The position numbers and the translations under genes are program-made. The notes under the pieces are model-generated. The model saw only the letters and a list, made by a program, of their open reading frames with translations. It was not told the DNA's origin and did not search any database. Positions 45,648-54,437 of a stretch of DNA of 64,000 nucleotides are shown piece by piece. This stretch comes from Streptacidiphilus sp. ASG 303. GTDB lineage: Bacteria; Actinomycetota; Actinomycetes; Streptomycetales; Streptomycetaceae. Every line of letters begins with the position of its first letter. Position 1 is the first letter of the stretch. The stretch lies in NCBI RefSeq assembly GCF_020991365.1, contig NZ_JAJLRA010000022.1:24678-88677 (forward strand). The letters run 5' to 3'.

Positions 45648-47015
45648 TCACCCTCCTGCGGTGCCCGCCCCCGGGGCCGCCGCCGTCTCCGTCACCAGCA
45701 CCGGCTCGCCCCGCGACAGCTGGGTCGCCGACAGCGGCAGCCCCGCCCGCGCCGCCGCGTGCCGGGCCCGCGCGGTGGCCAGCGGCTCCCGCCCGACCAC
45801 CTCGCCGCCGCGCACCAGCGGCACCTGCAGCAGCCGGTCCGCCAGCGCCGCCGGCACCGGGCCGGTGCCGACCACCTCGGCCTCGGCCACGCCGTCCGCG
45901 TCCAGCCGCCGCGCCGCCCACTTGCGCCCGCCGCGGCTCGTCTTGCCGCCCGCCGACCGCTTGGCCACCGGCACCAGCGGCGCGTCCGGGCCGTTCCCCG
46001 ACGCCCGCGCCACCAGCTTGTAGACCATCGCGCACGTCGGGTGCCCGCTGCCGGTGACCAGCGAGGTCCCGACCCCGTAGGCGTCCACCGGCGCCGCCGC
46101 CAGGGCCGCGATCGCGTACTCGTCCAGGTCCGAGGTGACCAGGATCCGCGTCTTCGTCGCGCCCAGCTCGTCCAGTTGGCGGCGCACCCGGTGCGCGAGC
46201 AGCAGCAGGTCGCCGGAGTCGATCCGCACCGCGCCCAGCTCCGGCCCGGCGACCTCCACGGCCGTGCGCACCGCCTCCTCCAGGTCGTAGGTGTCCACGA
46301 GCAGCGTCGTGCCGCGGCCCATGGAGGCGACCTGGGCGGTGAAGGCGTCCCGCTCGGTGTCGTGCAGCAGCGTGAAGGCGTGCGCGCTGGTCCCGACCGT
46401 GGGGATCCCGTACCGGAAGCCCGCCTCCAGGTCGGAGGTGGAGCCGAACCCGGCCACGTACGCGGCGCGGGCGGCCGCCGTCGCGGACCGCTCGTGGGTG
46501 CGGCGCGCCCCCATCTCGACGCACGGCCGGTCCCCGGCCGCCGCCGTCATCCGGGAGGCCGCGGCCGCCACCGCCGAGTCGTGGTTGAGGATCGACAGCA
46601 CCACCGTCTCCAGCACCACCGCCTCGGCGAAGCTGCCCTCGACGGTGAGGACCGGCGACCCCGGGAAGTACACCTCGCCCTCCGGGTAGCCGCTGATGTC
46701 GCCCCGGAACCGGTAGTCGGCCAGCCAGCGCAGGGTCGCCTCGTCCACCACGCCGTTGTCCGACAGCCAGTCCAGCCGCGCGCCGTCGAACCGGAAGGAC
46801 TCCACGGCGTCGAGCACCCTGCCGGTGCCCGCGACGACGCCGTACCGGCGGCCCTCGGGCAGACGGCGGGTGAAGACCTCGAACACCGAGCGCCGGTGCG
46901 CGGCGCCGCTGCGGAGCGCGGCCTGCAGCATGGTGAGCTCGTAGTGGTCGGTGAGCAGCGCCGTGGAGGGTGCGCCGGGGGCGCGGTCGGCGCCGGATGC
47001 GTCCGTGACGTCCAT
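45648..47015 (-). CDS. pncB: Nicotinate phosphoribosyltransferase
   Basis: 455 residues. Condenses nicotinate with phosphoribosyl pyrophosphate (ATP-assisted) to nicotinate mononucleotide in NAD salvage. Motifs: LLTDHYELTMLQAALRSG at the N terminus, LSILNHDSAVAAAASRM, the GTSAHAFTLLHDTERDAF segment with the conserved His, TLLVDTYDLEEAVRTAVEVAG, AVRIDSGDLLLLAHRVRRQLD and the phosphate-binding VDAYGVGTSLVTG. ATG 47015 has no Shine-Dalgarno sequence but a -10 seven bases upstream. A long inverted repeat covers its promoter, pointing to NAD-responsive repression. Confidence 0.95.
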   Translation of the reverse strand: MDVTDASGADRAPGAPSTALLTDHYELTMLQAALRSGAAHRRSVFEVFTRRLPEGRRYGVVAGTGRVLDAVESFRFDGARLDWLSDNGVVDEATLRWLADYRFRGDISGYPEGEVYFPGSPVLTVEGSFAEAVVLETVVLSILNHDSAVAAAASRMTAAAGDRPCVEMGARRTHERSATAAARAAYVAGFGSTSDLEAGFRYGIPTVGTSAHAFTLLHDTERDAFTAQVASMGRGTTLLVDTYDLEEAVRTAVEVAGPELGAVRIDSGDLLLLAHRVRRQLDELGATKTRILVTSDLDEYAIAALAAAPVDAYGVGTSLVTGSGHPTCAMVYKLVARASGNGPDAPLVPVAKRSAGGKTSRGGRKWAARRLDADGVAEAEVVGTGPVPAALADRLLQVPLVRGGEVVGREPLATARARHAAARAGLPLSATQLSRGEPVLVTETAAAPGAGTAGG

Positions 47016-47022
47016 ACCGGGG

Positions 47023-47061
47023 ATGCTACCCCCTTAGCGTCACTTTGACGATTTAGGGGGT
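47023..47061 (-). promoter_or_regulatory. pncB promoter with long operator-like inverted repeat
   Basis: Minus-strand TAGCAT (47028-47023) lies seven bases before the ATG, with TCGTCA (47051-47046) at 17-bp spacing as -35. Between and around them is a near-perfect inverted repeat: outer arms ACCCCC/GGGGGT (47028-47033, 47056-47061) and inner arms CGTCA-CTT-TGACG (47038-47050). An NrtR- or NadQ-like NAD regulator is the natural candidate; none is encoded in the window. Confidence 0.65.
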
Positions 47062-47300
47062 GCGGTGTTCCCGGGCACACCGGGAGCGCGCCGGACGTGC
47101 GGGGGTGCGGGGAGTGCGGGGGAGTGCGGGAGGAGCGCCCCATGAGCGCCCCGTCGCGGGCCGGACGCGCCCCGGACCCGCGCCGGACGTGCCCCGGGCG
47201 AGGGCCGGGATCGCAACGGGGGCGCCCGGATGGCAGCATGGTCCCTGTGGGGACGCGCCCGAGTGCGGGTGCGCGTGCAAGCAGCGAAGGGGACGCAGTC

Positions 47301-47603
47301 GTGAGCGTCGCGCCGGTCGAGATCGAGCGCACCGAGTCGGAGTCGGCCTCCGCCGCGGTCCCGGAGCCCGACACCCCCTGGGTGACGATCGTGCACAACG
47401 ACCCCGTCAACCTCATGAGCTACGTCGTGTACGTCTTCCAGTCCTATTTCGGCTACCCCAAGGAGAAGGCCCGCGAGCTCATGCTCGACGTGCACCACAA
47501 GGGCCGGGCCGTCGTCTCCAGCGGCAGCCGCGAGGAGATGGAACGCGACGTCCAGGCCATGCACGGCTACGGCCTGTGGGCCACGCTGCAGCACGACCGG
47601 TGA
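47301..47603 (+). CDS. clpS: ATP-dependent Clp protease adaptor
   Basis: 100 residues. ClpS delivers N-degron substrates to ClpA/ClpC-ClpP. The core is complete: [48 protein letters not shown] and [19 protein letters not shown], containing the N-degron pocket residues and the ClpC-contact helix. GTG 47301 has AGGGGAC upstream and matches the start of Streptomyces homologues ([12 protein letters not shown]). An in-frame GTG at 47247 is an unlikely alternative. Divergent from pncB. Confidence 0.93.
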   Translation: MSVAPVEIERTESESASAAVPEPDTPWVTIVHNDPVNLMSYVVYVFQSYFGYPKEKARELMLDVHHKGRAVVSSGSREEMERDVQAMHGYGLWATLQHDR

Positions 47604-47696
47604 CCGCCGGGCCGGCTGGACCGGCCGGGCCGGCTGGACCGGCCGGGCCCGGCCTGCGGGCCGACCCGTTCGCCGCCGTCGTCCGGAGACCTGCCC

Positions 47697-47732
47697 GGGA
47701 GGGGCCTCCGGCCTGCGCCGGAGGCCCCTCCC
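47697..47732. terminator. Bidirectional hairpin between clpS and the carboxylase genes
   Basis: Perfect 16-bp stem (GGGAGGGGCCTCCGGC) with loop CTGC. It marks the boundary between conserved chromosome genes and the biosynthetic cluster. Confidence 0.8.
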
Positions 47733-47889
47733 TCGCCCTCCGTGCCTGCCGTGCCCTCCGCGCTTCCCGGAGTCCCGCCGTGCGGGGCGGGGGAGGGGCC
47801 CGGCGAGGCTCCCGGACGGGGCCGGACGCGCCCCTTCCCGCTCGTGGCGGGGCGGACGGAGCCGCGGGCGGGCCCGTCGTGCGCGGCCG

Positions 47890-48186
47890 TCACGCAGCGG
47901 GCAGGACCGGCCGCCAGGCGGGGGCCGGCCGCGCGGGCCACCGGCCGGCGGGCGGGCGGGGATCGTGGGCGCGGGGCCAGGCCGCCACCATCCGCAGGCC
48001 GCCGCCCTGCGCGCCCTCCGCACCCTGGTCCGGACCCGCGCCCGCCCCGGCGCGGGCGGCGCGGGCCAGCAGGACCGCCGTCAGGGCGGCGAGCTCCTCC
48101 GTGTCCGGGCTGCCCCGTTCGACGCGGATCACCGGAGCCGGGTCGAGGGCGGGAGCCGGTGCCGGGACCGGGGGCGTGGTGCTCAC
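47890..48186 (-). CDS. Acyl-CoA carboxylase epsilon subunit
   Basis: 98 residues from GTG 48186. The epsilon subunit is small and poorly conserved; recognisable here are PVIRVERGSPDTEELAALTAVLLARA and the terminal tryptophan-containing segment MVAAWPRAHDPRPPAGRW. In Streptomyces this peptide stabilises and activates the alpha-beta carboxylase complex. The GTG overlaps the stop of the beta subunit gene (GTGA). It is the last gene of a long minus-strand operon. Confidence 0.85.
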   Translation of the reverse strand: MSTTPPVPAPAPALDPAPVIRVERGSPDTEELAALTAVLLARAARAGAGAGPDQGAEGAQGGGLRMVAAWPRAHDPRPPAGRWPARPAPAWRPVLPAA

Positions 48187-49832
48187 TGCGGCTGGTTCCC
48201 GTGCTTGCGGCTCGGCAGCGGGGCGTGCTTGGACCTCAGCATCGCCAGCGCGCCGATCAGCCGGGCCCGGGTGTCGGCCGGGTCGATCACGTCGTCCACC
48301 AGTCCGCGCTCGGCGGCGTGGTAGGGGTGCATCAGCTCCTCGCGGTACTGGGTGATCAGCCGCGCCCGGGCGGCCTGCGGGTCCTCGGCCGCGGCGATCT
48401 CCCGCCGGAAGACCACGTTGGCCGCGCCCTCGGCGCCCATCACCGCGATCTCGTTGGTCGGCCAGGCCAGGGAGAGGTCCGCGCCGATCGACCGGGAGTC
48501 CATGACGATGTACGCCCCGCCGTACGCCTTGCGGACGACCAGCGAGATCCGCGGCACGGTGGCGTTGCAGTAGGCGTACAGCAGCTTGGCGCCGTGCCGG
48601 ATGACCCCGCCGTGCTCCTGGTCCACACCGGGGAGGAAGCCCGGCACGTCGACCAGGGTCACCAGCGGGATGTTGAAGGAGTCGCACATCTGGACGAAGC
48701 GCGCCGCCTTCTCCGAGGCCCGGATGTCGAGCACCCCGGCCAGCACGGCCGGCTGGTTGGCGACGATCCCGACGACCTGGCCGCCCAGCCGGGCGAGCGC
48801 GCAGACGATGTTGGGCGCCCAGCGCTCGTGCACCTCCAGGAACTCGCCGTGGTCGACGACCTCCGCCAGGACGGCCCGCATGTCGTACGCGCGGCCCGGG
48901 TCGGCCGGGACCAGGTCGGCGAGCGCCTCGCAGCGCCGGTCGACCGGGTCGTCGGCGGGCGCGGCGGGCGGCAGCTCCCGGTTGTTGGAGGGGAGCATGG
49001 ACAGCAGGTGCCGGACGTCCTCCAGGCAGCTCCGCTCGTCCGGGTAGGCGAAGGAGGCGACCCCGGACAGCTCCGCGTGGACGTCGGCGCCGCCCAGGCC
49101 GTTGTGGCTGATGACCTCGCCGGTGACCGCCTGGACCACGTCCGGCCCGGTGATGAACATCTGGGCGGTGCCGCGGACCATGAAGACGAAGTCGGTGAGC
49201 GAGGGCGAGTAGGCGGCGCCGCCCGCGCACGGGCCGAGCATCACGCTGATCTGCGGGATCACCCCGGAGTTGCGGACGTTGCGCTGGAAGATGCCGCCGT
49301 AGCCGGCGAGCGCCGTGACCCCCTCCTGGATCCGCGCGCCGGCGCCGTCGCAGAGCCCCACGACGGGTGCGCCGGTCGTCTCCGCCAGGTCCATGATCTT
49401 GTGGATCTTCTGGGCGTGCGCCTCGCCCAGGGCCCCGCCGAAGATCCTGAAGTCGTGGGCGTAGACGAACACCTGCCTGCCGTCCACCAGGCCCCAGCCG
49501 GTCACCACCCCGTCGGTGTGCGGGCGGCGGGCCTCCAGTCCGAAGCCGACGGCCCGGTGCCGCCGGAACCCCTCGACCTCGGTGAAGGTCCCCTCGTCGA
49601 AGAGCAGGTCGATGCGCTCCCGGGCGGTCAGCTTGCCCTTGGCGTGCTGGGCGTCCGTCGCCGCGGGGCCCGGTCCGTCCAGCACCCGCTCCCGGAGTGC
49701 GGCCAGCTCCCGGACCCGGTCCGCGGTGCGGAGCGGCGGGGCAGGGGCCCCGGAGGGCGCCTCGGCGGCGTCCCCGGCCTCCAGGTCGAGTTCGACCGCG
49801 GCCAGCGGCCGGTGTTCATCGATGACGGTCAT
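48183..49832 (-). CDS. Acyl-CoA carboxylase beta (carboxyltransferase) subunit
   Basis: 549 residues, full length. It moves CO2 from carboxybiotin to acetyl- or propionyl-CoA, supplying malonyl- or methylmalonyl-CoA to polyketide synthesis. Crotonase-fold halves carry GGALGEAHAQKIHKIMDLAETTGAPVVG, the oxyanion-hole GLCDGAGARIQEGV and MLGPCAGGAAYSPSLTDF in the N half, and VDVPGFLPGVDQEHGGVIRHGAKLLYAYCNATVP, RKAYGGAYIVMD and WPTNEIAVMGAEGAANVVFR in the C half. The acyl specificity was not determined. The start overlaps the previous gene by 17 bp, with GGAGAGGA upstream. The biotin (alpha) subunit is elsewhere. Confidence 0.95.
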   Translation of the reverse strand: MTVIDEHRPLAAVELDLEAGDAAEAPSGAPAPPLRTADRVRELAALRERVLDGPGPAATDAQHAKGKLTARERIDLLFDEGTFTEVEGFRRHRAVGFGLEARRPHTDGVVTGWGLVDGRQVFVYAHDFRIFGGALGEAHAQKIHKIMDLAETTGAPVVGLCDGAGARIQEGVTALAGYGGIFQRNVRNSGVIPQISVMLGPCAGGAAYSPSLTDFVFMVRGTAQMFITGPDVVQAVTGEVISHNGLGGADVHAELSGVASFAYPDERSCLEDVRHLLSMLPSNNRELPPAAPADDPVDRRCEALADLVPADPGRAYDMRAVLAEVVDHGEFLEVHERWAPNIVCALARLGGQVVGIVANQPAVLAGVLDIRASEKAARFVQMCDSFNIPLVTLVDVPGFLPGVDQEHGGVIRHGAKLLYAYCNATVPRISLVVRKAYGGAYIVMDSRSIGADLSLAWPTNEIAVMGAEGAANVVFRREIAAAEDPQAARARLITQYREELMHPYHAAERGLVDDVIDPADTRARLIGALAMLRSKHAPLPSRKHGNQPQ

Positions 49833-50841
49833 CTGCGGTGTCCTCTCCCCATGCGCTGCGCTGTCTGTCGTCCTCGGCCCGGCGGCGGATCTCGTCGAGC
49901 AGCCGTGCCTGCTGCAGGCACCTCGCCTCGGTGGACTCGTCCACGGCGCCCGCCCGGACGGCCGCGACGAAGGCCCGTACCGTGCCGGCCACCTGGTCGT
50001 CGGCCCCGAGCAGCAGTTCCCGCGGGCCGTGGGGGCCCAGGAGCCGCAGCTCGGCGCGGTGGTCGGCGGGCGGGGTGAAGGCCGGTTCGACCCGGATGTG
50101 CCCCTCGCTGCCCCACAGCTCGTACGCCGACCGGTAGGAGTGCTCCATCCCGAAGACCAGGTGGACGGTGACCCCGTCCGGGGTGCGCAGCAGCGCCGCG
50201 CCCGAGGTCTCCACGGCGGAGCCGGCCGGGCGCTCCAGCGTGGCCCCGACCACCCGGAGCCCGTCGCCGAGCAGGTGCAGCGCGGCGCGCACGGGGTAGT
50301 ACCCGACGTCCAGCAGCGCGCCGCCGCCGAGCTCCGGGCGGTAGCGGATGTCGCCGGCCGGGCGCGGGGGCATGGCGAAGGCCGCCGAGAACGCCCGCAC
50401 GGCCCCGATCGCCCCGTCCTCCACCAGCCGGCGCACCACGCCGTGCTGCTGGTGGTGGACGAACATCACGTTCTCCATCAGCACCAGGCCGTTCTCGCGG
50501 GCCAGGCGCAGCAGGCGGGCGGTGTCCAGCGGGTCGCCGGTGAGCGGCTTCTCCGACAGCACGTGCTTGCCGGCGCGCAGGGCCCGCTCGACCCACTCCG
50601 CGTGCAGCGCGACGGGCAGCGGCACGTACACGGCGTCCACCGCGTCCATCGCGAGCAGGGCGTCGTAGCCCTCGACGGGCCGGCCGCCGAACCGTCCGGC
50701 CAGGGCCGCGGCGCGGTCCAGGCTCCGGCTGGCCACGGCGACGACCTCGGCCTCCGGCTCCGCCGCCAGTGCGGGGAGCACCCGGCGGCGGGCGATGTCC
50801 GCGGCCCCCAGCACGCCGACGCGCAGTGCGGGTTCAGCCAT
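49816..50841 (-). CDS. NDP-hexose 3-ketoreductase (Gfo/Idh/MocA family)
   Basis: 341 residues. The Rossmann motif GVLGAADIARR (9-19) and SEKPLTGD around Lys98 are the standard Gfo/Idh/MocA motifs; GGGALLDVGYYPVRAALHLLG is the conserved active-site helix. By context it is the 3-ketoreductase that acts right after the 2,3-dehydratase, giving a 4-keto-2,6-dideoxyhexose (as OleW/UrdT-type enzymes). Its start overlaps the 2,3-dehydratase stop by 8 bp, a strong sign of coupled function. The stereochemistry of reduction at C3 is not predictable by eye. Confidence 0.9.
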   Translation of the reverse strand: MAEPALRVGVLGAADIARRRVLPALAAEPEAEVVAVASRSLDRAAALAGRFGGRPVEGYDALLAMDAVDAVYVPLPVALHAEWVERALRAGKHVLSEKPLTGDPLDTARLLRLARENGLVLMENVMFVHHQQHGVVRRLVEDGAIGAVRAFSAAFAMPPRPAGDIRYRPELGGGALLDVGYYPVRAALHLLGDGLRVVGATLERPAGSAVETSGAALLRTPDGVTVHLVFGMEHSYRSAYELWGSEGHIRVEPAFTPPADHRAELRLLGPHGPRELLLGADDQVAGTVRAFVAAVRAGAVDESTEARCLQQARLLDEIRRRAEDDRQRSAWGEDTADDRHR

Positions 50842-52219
50842 GGGCGGCCTGTCCCAGGGCGTGGAGGCAGGCGACCAGGGTGCGGGCCTGCACGTTGACG
50901 TAGTGGCCGTGGCGCAGCAGTGCCGACAGCTGGGCCGGCGTCACCCACGCGTAGTCGTCGGGGACCTCGACGTCCTCCCCGTCCTCGAGCTCCACCACCA
51001 GGTAGCGGCTCTCGGCGTTGAGGAACCGCCCGCCCTCCTCGGAGTGCACCGTGTCGTAGCGGATCTGCCCGGGGCGGGCGGCGAGCACCCGGTCGAGGAA
51101 GGGCGGCCGGTCGGCGGGGGCCAGGCCGTCGTGGTTGCCGGGGGTGCACTGGACGGTGGGGGCGAGCTCCACGGTGTCCAGGAAGCCGCCCTCGACCTTG
51201 GCGTGGGCCAGGAGGTGGAGCACCCCGTCGACGCGGCGGGCCAGGAAGGCCGCGACGCCGCGGCCGCGGGGCTCGATCAGCGGCTGGGTCCAGCCGGTGA
51301 CCTCGCGGTTCCCGGCCTCCACGCGCACCGCGACCACGTCGAACCAGCGGCCCTCGTGGTGGCTGATCGCGGACTCGCCGCGGGTCCAGCCGGGCAGCCC
51401 GGCGAGCGGCACGCGCTCGGCGTGCACGTCGTGGGCGGAGCGCCGGCCGGTGAACCAGGACAGCAGCTCGGTGTCGCTGTGCAGGGCCTCCCCGGGGCCG
51501 TCGAGCGGGATGCAGGACAGGACCGTGCGGGAGTCCATGTTGACCACGTTGTCGCGGTGCAGCAGCCGGCCCAGCTGGCCCAGGGTCAGCCAGCAGAAGT
51601 CGTCCTCCAGCGGGACGTCCTCCTCCACCTCGACGATCATGTTGCGGTTGCTCTTCTGGTGGAACCACGACCCGTGCTCGGACTGCAGCACGTCGGCGAG
51701 GACCCTGCCGCGGCCGGGGCCGGTGAAGTACTGGATGTACTTGACGTCGGCGCCCCGGTGGACCTTGGTGTAGTTGCTCCGGGTGGCCTGCACGGTGGGC
51801 GAGAGCTGGAGCAGGTTGGGGTTGCCGGGCTCCATCTTGGCCTGCATGAGGAAGTGCAGGACCCCGTCGAACTCCTTGACCAGGATGCCGAGGATGCCGA
51901 CCTCGGGCTGCTTGATGATCGGCTGGTGCCACTCGGGGTACGGGCCCGCGCCGGTGGTCACGTGCAGGCCCTCGACGGTGAAGAAGCGCCCGCTGCGGTG
52001 GACCAGGTTGCCGGTGCCCTCCTCGAAGGACCATCCGTCCAGCTCGGCGAACGGGATGCGCTCGATCCCGAACCTGTTGGCCCGCCCCCGGCCTGCGAGC
52101 CAGTCGGCGAAGTCCTCGGTCCGCAGCCAGGACCCCCGGTCCGCCGCGGCCGACCGGGCGAACCGGTCGGCGAGTTCGGTGTCCGCGCGCTGCCGGAGCC
52201 GGGGTGGGGAAGACGACAT
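50834..52219 (-). CDS. NDP-hexose 2,3-dehydratase
   Basis: 461 residues. Eliminates water across C2-C3 of dTDP-4-keto-6-deoxyglucose, the entry to 2-deoxysugars. The two homologous halves typical of the family are visible: FFTVEGLHVTTGAGPYPEWHQPII with FLMQAKMEPGNPNLLQLSPTVQATRSNYTKVHRG, then WFDVVAVRVEAGNREVTGWTQPLIEP with LLAHAKVEGGFLDTVELAPTVQCTPGN. Each half carries a conserved QAK/HAK and PTVQ signature. The ATG at 52219 follows the 85-bp spacer after the SDR gene. Directly coupled to the 3-ketoreductase gene. Confidence 0.94.
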   Translation of the reverse strand: MSSSPPRLRQRADTELADRFARSAAADRGSWLRTEDFADWLAGRGRANRFGIERIPFAELDGWSFEEGTGNLVHRSGRFFTVEGLHVTTGAGPYPEWHQPIIKQPEVGILGILVKEFDGVLHFLMQAKMEPGNPNLLQLSPTVQATRSNYTKVHRGADVKYIQYFTGPGRGRVLADVLQSEHGSWFHQKSNRNMIVEVEEDVPLEDDFCWLTLGQLGRLLHRDNVVNMDSRTVLSCIPLDGPGEALHSDTELLSWFTGRRSAHDVHAERVPLAGLPGWTRGESAISHHEGRWFDVVAVRVEAGNREVTGWTQPLIEPRGRGVAAFLARRVDGVLHLLAHAKVEGGFLDTVELAPTVQCTPGNHDGLAPADRPPFLDRVLAARPGQIRYDTVHSEEGGRFLNAESRYLVVELEDGEDVEVPDDYAWVTPAQLSALLRHGHYVNVQARTLVACLHALGQAAHG

Positions 52220-52304
52220 GCCGTTGACCTCCTGGTCGGTGGGGGGTTGGGGTGCCCGACGACGGGCGGGCGGGGCGGTCCCGGCGGACGGGCGGCCGCC
52301 GGCC

Positions 52305-53066
52305 TCAGCGGCCGCCGGCCACCGCGAGCGTCTCGCCGGTGATGTTCCCGTTGGCCGCCGAGCCCAGGAACAGCACGGTGCGGGCGATGTCCTCGGGGGT
52401 GCTCAGCCGGCCGGTGGGGGTGGCCGCCAGCTCGCGGGCCCGGGCCGCCTCCGGCAGCTTCCGCAGCATCCGGTCGGTGACGGTGAGCCCGGGCGCGACG
52501 ATGTTCACCAGGACCCCGTCGTCCGCCAGGTCCCACATCAGGCTCCGGGCCAGGCCGTGCAGCCCGGCCTTGGCCGCGCCGTAGAACTCCTGGCCGCGGT
52601 TGCCGCCGAGGGCGTTGTGCGAGGAGACCAGGACGATCCGCCCCCATCCCCGGGCCCGCATGCCGCCCACCGCCGCCTGGACGGTGCGGACGGCCGGGGC
52701 CAGGTTGCCCTCGACCACCGGCAGCCAGTCGTCCTCCGGCACCTCCTCGAACCGGGTGCCGGGGGCCCGCCGCACGCCCCAGCGCACCGCGTTGGCGACC
52801 AGGACGTCCAGGGCGCCCCAGCGCCGCTCCACCTCCGCCACCGCGGCGCCCGGCGAGCGCGGGTCCTCCAGGTCGTAGGTGAGCGCGAAGGCCCGGTCCC
52901 GGTCCCCGCCCAGCTCCGCCGCCAGCTCCGCGGCGGCCTCCAGGTTGCTGCGGCAGGCCACCGCCACCCGGGCGCCGGCCCCCGCGAAGGCCCGCGCGAC
53001 CGCCCGGCCGATGCCGCCGGTGGCGCCGGTGACGAGGACGGTGCGTCCGTTCAGCCCCAGTTCCAT
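52305..53066 (-). CDS. Short-chain dehydrogenase/reductase in the sugar/polyketide operon
   Basis: 253 residues. TGATGGIG (13-20), the catalytic Ser in VLVSSHNALGG (148/149), Tyr162 and Lys166 (FYGAAKAGLHGLA) and the C-terminal GNITGETLAVAGGR identify a FabG-like SDR. The usual NNAG is ANAV. It could reduce the polyketide aglycone (LanV/UrdM-type ketoreductases occur in angucycline clusters) or act on a sugar; the FabG-like sequence favours the aglycone, but I cannot decide. GGAGGGGG precedes the ATG at 53066, 26 bp after the 3-dehydratase gene. Confidence 0.88.
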   Translation of the reverse strand: MELGLNGRTVLVTGATGGIGRAVARAFAGAGARVAVACRSNLEAAAELAAELGGDRDRAFALTYDLEDPRSPGAAVAEVERRWGALDVLVANAVRWGVRRAPGTRFEEVPEDDWLPVVEGNLAPAVRTVQAAVGGMRARGWGRIVLVSSHNALGGNRGQEFYGAAKAGLHGLARSLMWDLADDGVLVNIVAPGLTVTDRMLRKLPEAARARELAATPTGRLSTPEDIARTVLFLGSAANGNITGETLAVAGGR

Positions 53067-53092
53067 CTCGGTCCCCCTCCGGCCGCCGCCGC

Positions 53093-54400
53093 TCAGCCCC
53101 GGGCCCCGACGAACTCCCGGACGGAGGCGATCACGTAGTCGATCATCTCGTCGGTGAGCCCCGGGTAGACCCCGACCCAGAAGGTCTGGTCGGTGACGAT
53201 GTCGCTGTTGGCCAGGTCGCCGACGACCCGGTGCGGCTGGTCGGTGTAGGCCGGGTGCCGGGTGAGGTTGCCCGCGAACAGCCGGCGGGTGCCGATCCGC
53301 CGGCCCTCCAGGAAGTCCACCAGCTCGGCGCGGGCGAACGGCGCCTGCGGGTCGACGGTGAGGACGAAGCCGAACCAGCTCGGGTCGCTGCCCGGGGTCG
53401 CCTCGGGGAGGATCAGCCACGGCACGCCGTCCAGGCCCTCGCGCAGCCGCGTCCAGTTGCGGCGCCGGGCGTCGATGAAGGCGTCCAGTTTGGTGAGCTG
53501 GGTGAGGCCCAGCGCCGCCTGCAGGTCGGTCGCCTTCAGGTTGTAGCCGACGTGGGAGAAGATGTACTTGTGGTCGTAGCCGGCCGGCAGCGTGCCCATC
53601 TGGTAGTCGAAGCGCTTGAGGCACTTGTTGCTCTCGCCCGGCTCGCACCAGCAGTCCCGGCCCCAGTCCCGCAGCGACTCCACGATCCGGGCCAGCGCGA
53701 GGTTCGAGGTGAGCACGCAGCCGCCCTCACCCATCGTCAGGTGGTGCGCCGGGTAGAAGCTGACCGTGGTCAGGTCGCCGAAGGTTCCGGTGAGCCGGCC
53801 CTGGTAGGTGGAGCCCACCGCGTCGCAGTTGTCCTCGATCAGGAAGAGGTCGTGGTCCTCGGCCAGCTGAGCGATCTCGGCCACCTCGAAGGGGTTTCCC
53901 AGCGCGTGGGCGATCATGATGGCGCGCGTGCGCGGCCCGATCGCGGCCTCCACGCGGGCGGCCGTGGTGTTGTAGGTCCGCAGGTCGACGTCGACGAAGA
54001 CCGGGATCAGGCCGTTCTGCAGGATGGGGTTGACGGTGGTCGGGAACCCCGCGGCCACGGTGATCACCTCGTCGCCGGGCAGCAGCCGGCGGTCCTGGAG
54101 CAGGTGCGAGGTGAGGGCCGACATCGCCAGCAGGTTGGCCGAGGAGCCGGAGTTGGCCAGGTGGGCCTTGCGCCGCTTCATCCGGCGGGCGAAGGCCGAC
54201 TCGAACCGCCGGGAGCTCACGCCGGCCGCGATCCGCATCTCCAGGGCCGCCTCCACCAGGGCGACCCGGTCGTCCTCGTCCAGCACCGCGCCGGACGGCC
54301 AGATCTCGGTGACGCCCGGCACGAACTCCCTTCCGTCCTCCTCCTCCTCCTGGTGGTACTTCCGGACCTCGTCCAGCACCAGCGCCTTGTGAATGCTCAT
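53093..54400 (-). CDS. NDP-4-keto-2,6-dideoxyhexose 3-dehydratase (PMP/2Fe-2S, E1/SpnQ type)
   Basis: 435 residues. A DegT/DnrJ/EryC1-fold protein in which the PLP-lysine is replaced by histidine: [14 protein letters not shown] with His219/His220. The iron-sulfur cysteines are spaced exactly C192-X57-C250-X1-C252-X7-C260, the arrangement known for E1. It therefore removes the C3 hydroxyl to give 3-deoxy (2,3,6-trideoxy) sugars such as rhodinose, using PMP and electrons from a reductase. N-terminal conserved block [15 protein letters not shown]. No dedicated E3-like reductase is in the window. The ATG at 54400 follows GGAGAGG. Confidence 0.94.
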   Translation of the reverse strand: MSIHKALVLDEVRKYHQEEEEDGREFVPGVTEIWPSGAVLDEDDRVALVEAALEMRIAAGVSSRRFESAFARRMKRRKAHLANSGSSANLLAMSALTSHLLQDRRLLPGDEVITVAAGFPTTVNPILQNGLIPVFVDVDLRTYNTTAARVEAAIGPRTRAIMIAHALGNPFEVAEIAQLAEDHDLFLIEDNCDAVGSTYQGRLTGTFGDLTTVSFYPAHHLTMGEGGCVLTSNLALARIVESLRDWGRDCWCEPGESNKCLKRFDYQMGTLPAGYDHKYIFSHVGYNLKATDLQAALGLTQLTKLDAFIDARRRNWTRLREGLDGVPWLILPEATPGSDPSWFGFVLTVDPQAPFARAELVDFLEGRRIGTRRLFAGNLTRHPAYTDQPHRVVGDLANSDIVTDQTFWVGVYPGLTDEMIDYVIASVREFVGARG

Positions 54401-54437
54401 CTCCACCCTCTCCTTGGCCGGGTTCCCCACGAGGCCC

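Noticed and set aside
47247..47300. Upstream in-frame GTG for clpS with a CAGCAT -10
   Set aside because: GTG 47301 has a good Shine-Dalgarno sequence and matches the conserved N terminus; the upstream extension looks like leader sequence.
53093..54400. Sugar aminotransferase (DegT/DnrJ family)
   Set aside because: The PLP-binding lysine is replaced by His and the 2Fe-2S cysteines are present, so it is a 3-dehydratase, and no N-methyltransferase accompanies it.
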